From NCBI GenBank assembly GCA_030248135.1, contig JASANC010003919.1, positions 62,001 to 126,000 of the forward strand: 64,000 bases of DNA. The letters are read 5' to 3'. The DNA is from Theristus sp. LFF4_11. Taxonomy: Eukaryota > Nematoda > Chromadorea > Monhysterida > Xyalidae. The notes under the pieces were generated by a model that worked only from the letters and a program-made list of their open reading frames with translations, did not search any database and was not told the DNA's origin. The translations under genes and the position numbers were made by a program. Shown piece after piece: positions 59,611 to 64,000 of the stretch (within the stretch, counting starts at the first letter, position 1; each line of letters starts with the position of its first letter).

Positions 59611-61082
59611 GATAAGAAGCAAACGGTGACTGTCAGGATGTTTGTTGTTGCGCCAAACTGGCGGTGCACCAGCAAGTGAACGACATTTTTTGACCATCTG
59701 GCTTCGGTTTAGTTTAGTGCCGCCGAGACATGTTTATAGCCAATATGGTTTATTACTTCATTTCACACACAAACCTAACATTGATATTCACGATAAAACA
59801 CAAATACAACATAATCGACAACATGCCAATTCGCTGCTCTTTCATGTGATTCATATATGAACATGTTACATGTAGCAGCCAATTGGTTTACTTACGTTAT
59901 TTGGACAACATTTGAACAAACAAATGACAAGTCTTCTGCACTCTGCCTTATTTGGTATCGGCACCGTGTTGCTTCAATCGTTGGGGAAAGTTTATTACAA
60001 GAGCGTAAAAAGAATCAAAGTTCTTTTACCAATCTTTTCTGACGATCAAATTGGTCTGCAAAAAAGCGTGTCGTGTCGAGACATAACTGCGGCAGATACT
60101 GTACTCCGAACAGTTTTTGCATTTGACTCTCTATGACACATTGCGGCTGGTTTTTTGAGCGGACCCAGAAATCCTCAGGTAGGTAATAAAGAAAGGACAC
60201 AACATGAAAAGTGGGGTTGAACTAAAAACTATGCGACCCTAGTCCCCAAGCCAAAACCAATCACCGGGATTGACGGTTGAAATGCCTCGAATTTCAAACA
60301 ATAATAAAATTAAATAATGAATTCGCACGGGTACACCCGCTGATTGACTTGCGTGTAACTTCTTCAGTACGAGCTTCCGAAATGTTCAGATTCTCTTACC
60401 ATAGCAACTGCGAGAAACTTTGAATTTTCTCTGTCTAACGATCAGCGAATTGCACTCGAATTCATAGAAACTGAAGACATGAAAGTTCTGCTCTAAGCAT
60501 AAACATCTCTGCAACTCTAAATAACATTTGTACAAAATGATATTCCTGTTGGAATTTACCTGAAGAGATCTAACTAGCAATATTTACAGCCACAATTTAC
60601 AAAAACATAAAGAACAACAAAACTCTGTCATTCGAAAAACTCTGTTATACTGACAAGGTTCATCAAAAGAAATGAGTCGGTCAATCGTCAAAAAACGTAA
60701 CAACAACTGAGCGCTAGAATTTATGAAAGAACTTCAGAAAACTGCCCATTCCTCGGTGTACTTGCGCACATTTACAAAACACGAAAACAGTAAACGATTT
60801 TCAGGCATTCAAAAGCTTACAAACATTATCAACAAAGTGTTCATTAAAAATTCAGAGAAAGTTTGCAACGCCGCAACTGTCGTTCGTTTATGAACCCGTT
60901 TAACAACAATTTATCCCGGGGTCCCTCGGCGGTGTTCAGCATCGAACAAGCATATTGTCACGTCGTCTGAGTTTTCGAGCGAACCTTTTAAACGTGAATA
61001 CGTGCGGATAAGCATAAGAGCAAGTGATTTTTGCAGCTACTGAGGCTTGACATGTAAAAACACAGCCCAAAAAATGAATAAA
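59611..61082. other. Interval downstream of the TFCP2-like gene
   Basis: A/T-rich. One minus-strand frame (60170-60015) has a plausible acceptor-like start but no homology I recognise and lies beyond the TFCP2 stop, so I do not call it. Nothing else is supportable. Confidence 0.4.
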
Positions 61083-61711
61083 TCAACAAAACACTAAAAA
61101 TTGATACACCCTACCACTGCAATTCAGTTTGTATGCGAGGGCTTTTTCGTCAGGCCAATTGATCACAAGCTCTGCTGTTACCCTGATCCAGATGGATGCG
61201 GGAGCCTGAAGTGCGTTTTATTATTTTTTATTTTGTTTTGAAATTATGTTTTATTTTGGTTTTTCATGTTTTTTTACCAACTACAAAAACATCGAACAAC
61301 TTGCCTGCCAAAAAAGTTTCGTCGGCTGCAACTTTTGCAAGACTGCAGTGCCCGGTTGAAACTTTTTGATCACCCTCAACAGAGCGTCACAAAATTCATC
61401 CAGTGAACTTCCGTACAGAAACAGCGGTTCGTAAGTGAAGTACTGCTGTTGATCATTATTGTCAGTCATCGCTTGACGCACGTAGAAGCACTTCGTAGCT
61501 TGAATCGGCCTGAAAAACGACAACGACAATATCAAAAGTAAAATTTGACCACCAACAAACTTGGAAATGGCTTAAACAAACTGCAAACAAAGCTTTGCAA
61601 TTGTAAACCAAACGAACTTTGCTCGCATCGAATTGTACAGTCGAATCGCGTCAGCGTCAGATTTGCAGATTTGCGTCAACTCGGCAACGTTCAGTCGAAG
61701 TAAATCGACAG
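61083..61711 (-). CDS. TFCP2: 3' end of a CP2-type transcription factor (TFCP2/UBP1 group)
   Basis: Three exons: 61711-61618, 61509-61305 and 61205-61083 (TGA), joining at phases 2 and 0. The first gives the end of the SAM-like domain, LLRLNVAELTQICKSDADAI followed by RLYNSMRAK, which matches the family pattern LLKLT.EDVIQIC...DGIRLFN. The second and third give the C-terminal oligomerisation domain: YFTYEPLFLYGSSLDEFCDA, then WQAPASIWIRVTAELVINW and KALAYKL. Exon 2 ends CAG|GCAAGT, a textbook GC donor; the alternative GT four bases on destroys the conserved C-terminus. CP2 proteins bind DNA as tetramers and regulate transcription in the nucleus. The DNA-binding part must lie right of the window, behind an intron of more than 2.2 kb. 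Confidence 0.82.
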
Positions 61712-62099
61712 CTATACAAAATTCGACATGTGTGCGTTATTAAGACTCGCTTTTTGAGAATACCGTCCCACCCCTCCCACCTCTAGGCACTAGAATGCAA
61801 AGTTTTTCCAATTTAAACAAATCATACATCATTCTGACCGTCTTGACACGCTGATTCCGAAAATCACATTTATTTGTTGATTCGAAGTCATTTTGAGCTT
61901 AAAAATGGTTAAAAACCGTTTTTTCGGGGCGCTTTCAAAAAATAATGTTTTTTAGCTTTTTAATGAAGCTACGACAAAAATAAAAAAACCATTCGATTCG
62001 CCTTGATCTGATGAACATTTTTTGTAAATATACTGTGCCCTAAAAATAAAGTTTAAAAGGTGAATTTTTAAAAAAACTGATTTTGAAGCCAGTTTTTTA

Positions 62100-64000
62100 T
62101 TTTTTTCGGGTCTTCAAAACCGTTTTCGGGGCATAGTATGGGGGTCCACCAAAAAGCACTCCGAAACAGCTAGCTCTGTGCCAAGTTTCATTTTCAATTT
62201 CGGTCGGCTGGATAACTAAAAAATGGTTTTACTGTTGGTACCCAGAACGCGATTTGGTCATCATGACACCGACATGCACCTGTACATGTACCACGTGCTG
62301 CAACCAGGTGTACTGTGAGATAAAATAAAATAGTGCATCCAAAAGCCCACGAGACCAGCTAATAGTGCCTCAAGAATCAGTCGTCGAAGTGCTTATTCAT
62401 GGCCATAACAGCGGACCTATTTTTGCTCACAAGTGTGAACTATTGGTTAAAGACCCAATGATAATGTTAGTTTTTGGGGGTTTTCAGCAATTTAGAACCG
62501 TTTTCGGGGCATAGTATGGGGGGGACACCAGAAAGCACTCCGAAATAGCTAGCTCTGTGCCCAGTTTCATTTTCAATTTCGGTCGGCTGGCTAACTAAAA
62601 AGTGGTTTTACTGTTGGTACCCAGAACGCGATTTTGTCACCATGAGACCTACATGCACCTAAACATGTACTGCGTGCTGCGGCCAGGTGTCATGTCAAAT
62701 AAAACAAAACAATGCATCCAAAAGCCCACAAGAAAAGCTAATAGTGCCACAAGAATCAGTCGTTAAAGTGCTTATTCAGTGTCATAACAGCGGAGCTATT
62801 TTTGGTACCCAGACCGCGATTTTTTCACCATGAGAACTACATGTACTGTACATGCACTTATACAAGCGTCTTGTTCTGCCACTGTCAGATAGGAACAAAA
62901 AGTGCATCGGAAGGTTCACTAGACTGTTATAGCTAATTTTTACACAAAAACAGTCGTTGAAACAACTATTCAGTACCACAGCAGAGTATTTGATGATTTT
63001 CCGTGCATATAAGAAAAGAAATGATACTGTTGGTTTTCGATTTCAGTTCAATTAGTTGGATCAGTGTTTGCGCCACAGTGTTGAGTGCTGCTAGAGGCGC
63101 TCCGAAAGAACAGTCAATGTTTCAACTTTGAATTTCCAGTCGGTCGGCCACATTCGGTGGCCTGCGTGGCTGTCGCCGTACGATGAACTGGCTGAGTCGT
63201 GGGTGGAAGAACAAGAGATCTCCAGAAGTGCTCCAGAAGATCAAGAAAAACCAAATTCATCCATTCCTTCACGCGCAGTACGCAACGTACATGCCCATTG
63301 GTTTTATTCTTCGAAAGCTAACAGCAACATGAGGTTCTTGTGCAACGATTCACACTTGTGAGCAAAAATATCTCCGCTGTTATGGCACTGAATAAGCACT
63401 ATAACGACTGATTCTTGTGGCACTAGTAGCTGGTCTTGTGGGCTTTTGGATGCATTGTTTTGTTTTATCTGACATGACACCTGGCCGCAGCACGCAGTAC
63501 ATGTTTAGGTGCATGTAGGTCTCATGGTGACAAAATCGCGTTCTGGGTACCAACAGTAAAACCACTTTTTAGTTATCCAGCCGACCGAATTCGGAAATGA
63601 AATTTAGCACAGAGCTAGCTATTTTGGAGTGCTTTCTGGTGCACCCCTATACTATGCCCCGAAAACGGTTCTAAATTGCTGAAAACCCCCAAAAACTAAC
63701 ATTATCATTGGGTCTTTAACCAATAGTTTACACTTGTGAGCAAAAATAGCTCCGCTGTTATGGCCATGAATAAGCACTTCGACGACTGATTCTTGAGGCA
63801 CTATTAGCTGGTCTCGTGGGCTTTTGGATGCACTATTTTATTTTATCTCACAGTACACCTGGTTGCAGCACGTGGTACATGTACAGGTGCATGTCGGTGT
63901 CATGATGACCAAATCGCGTTCTGGGTACCAACAGTAAAATCAATTTTTAGTTATCCAGCCGACCGAAATTGAAAATGAAACTTGGCACAGAGCTAGCTAT
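62100..64000. repeat. Large inverted duplication of a 380-bp tandem repeat
   Basis: A unit of about 380 bp (ggggcatagtatggg ... aagcactccgaaa ... gctagctctgtgcc ... ggttttactgttggtacccagaacgcgat ... aatcagtcg ... aagtgcttattca) occurs twice at about 62125-62440 and 62505-62830. It appears twice again in inverted orientation at about 63355-63690 and 63725-64000, continuing past the edge. The unique centre is about 62850-63340. No transposase was seen. Confidence 0.8.
63140..63277 (+). CDS. Possible internal exon in the centre of the inverted duplication
   Basis: After a tttccag acceptor, 138 bases stay open and end before gtacgc, encoding 46 residues (SVGHIRWPAWLSPYDELAES, then a Glu/Ser-rich stretch). 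It is phase 0 at both ends and less A/T-rich than its surroundings. I do not recognise it. It could be an exon of a gene on the + strand extending right, or a captured fragment carried by the inverted repeat. Confidence 0.3.

Noticed and set aside
60015..60200. Minus-strand 61-codon frame with an exon-like look
   Set aside because: It lies beyond the TFCP2-like stop codon, with no homology and no convincing splice partner.
1..64000. CRISPR array, bacterial operon, phage or rRNA genes
   Set aside because: No regularly spaced direct repeats with unique spacers, no Shine-Dalgarno-led gene runs and no rRNA-like sequence; the genes are split by spliceosomal introns.

Overview
The window is nuclear DNA of a small-bodied invertebrate animal. 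The genes are split into many short exons (about 20-300 bp) with GT-AG introns, a tttcag-type acceptor and G/C-rich third codon positions. There are no operon signals, and the proteins are animal ones (KLHL18, SLC35B1, TFCP2-like, granulin, Ly6). The species cannot be fixed from sequence alone. Splice style and degenerate TTAGGC/TTAGG-like tracts would suit a nematode or a relative, but this is a guess.

Left part (1-24 kb, mostly + strand): the last two exons of an unknown gene; a small candidate TEN1-like OB-fold gene; DNA polymerase lambda (POLL); mitochondrial ribosomal protein L30 (MRPL30); a GPI-anchored Ly6 protein; a lone granulin exon on the minus strand; the Holliday-junction nuclease GEN1 with its long, transposon-filled introns; and MRPL22.

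Middle (24-43 kb, minus strand): ZFAND2 (AN1 zinc finger and UIM proteasome adaptor), SPCS3 (signal peptidase), ribosomal protein RPL27A and PTCD2 (mitochondrial RNA processing). These are followed by about 4.4 kb of nested DNA transposons (39.2-43.3 kb).

Right part (43-64 kb): PSMD11/Rpn6 (+), SLC35B1 (-), KLHL18 (-, 13 exons, with a tRNA-Met gene in an intron), and the 3' end of a TFCP2/CP2-like transcription factor (-). A large inverted duplication runs off the right edge.

The genes are mainly housekeeping (DNA repair, mitochondrial translation, protein turnover, ER function) and do not form one pathway. Exon coordinates were derived by hand from reading frame, splice phase and remembered protein families. 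In every complete multi-exon model the phases close exactly.

The most distinctive content is the mobile DNA. There are at least five families of short non-autonomous elements with clean target-site duplications. They include a set sharing TAGGGTT ends with 8-bp duplications (hAT-like), a PIF/Harbinger-like family with TTA duplications, TA-flanked MITEs, and tRNA-derived SINEs, several of them nested inside one another. Three introns appear to use GC-AG splice sites. The GEN1 homologue carries a PCNA-binding motif. I saw no evidence of a wholly new molecular system.
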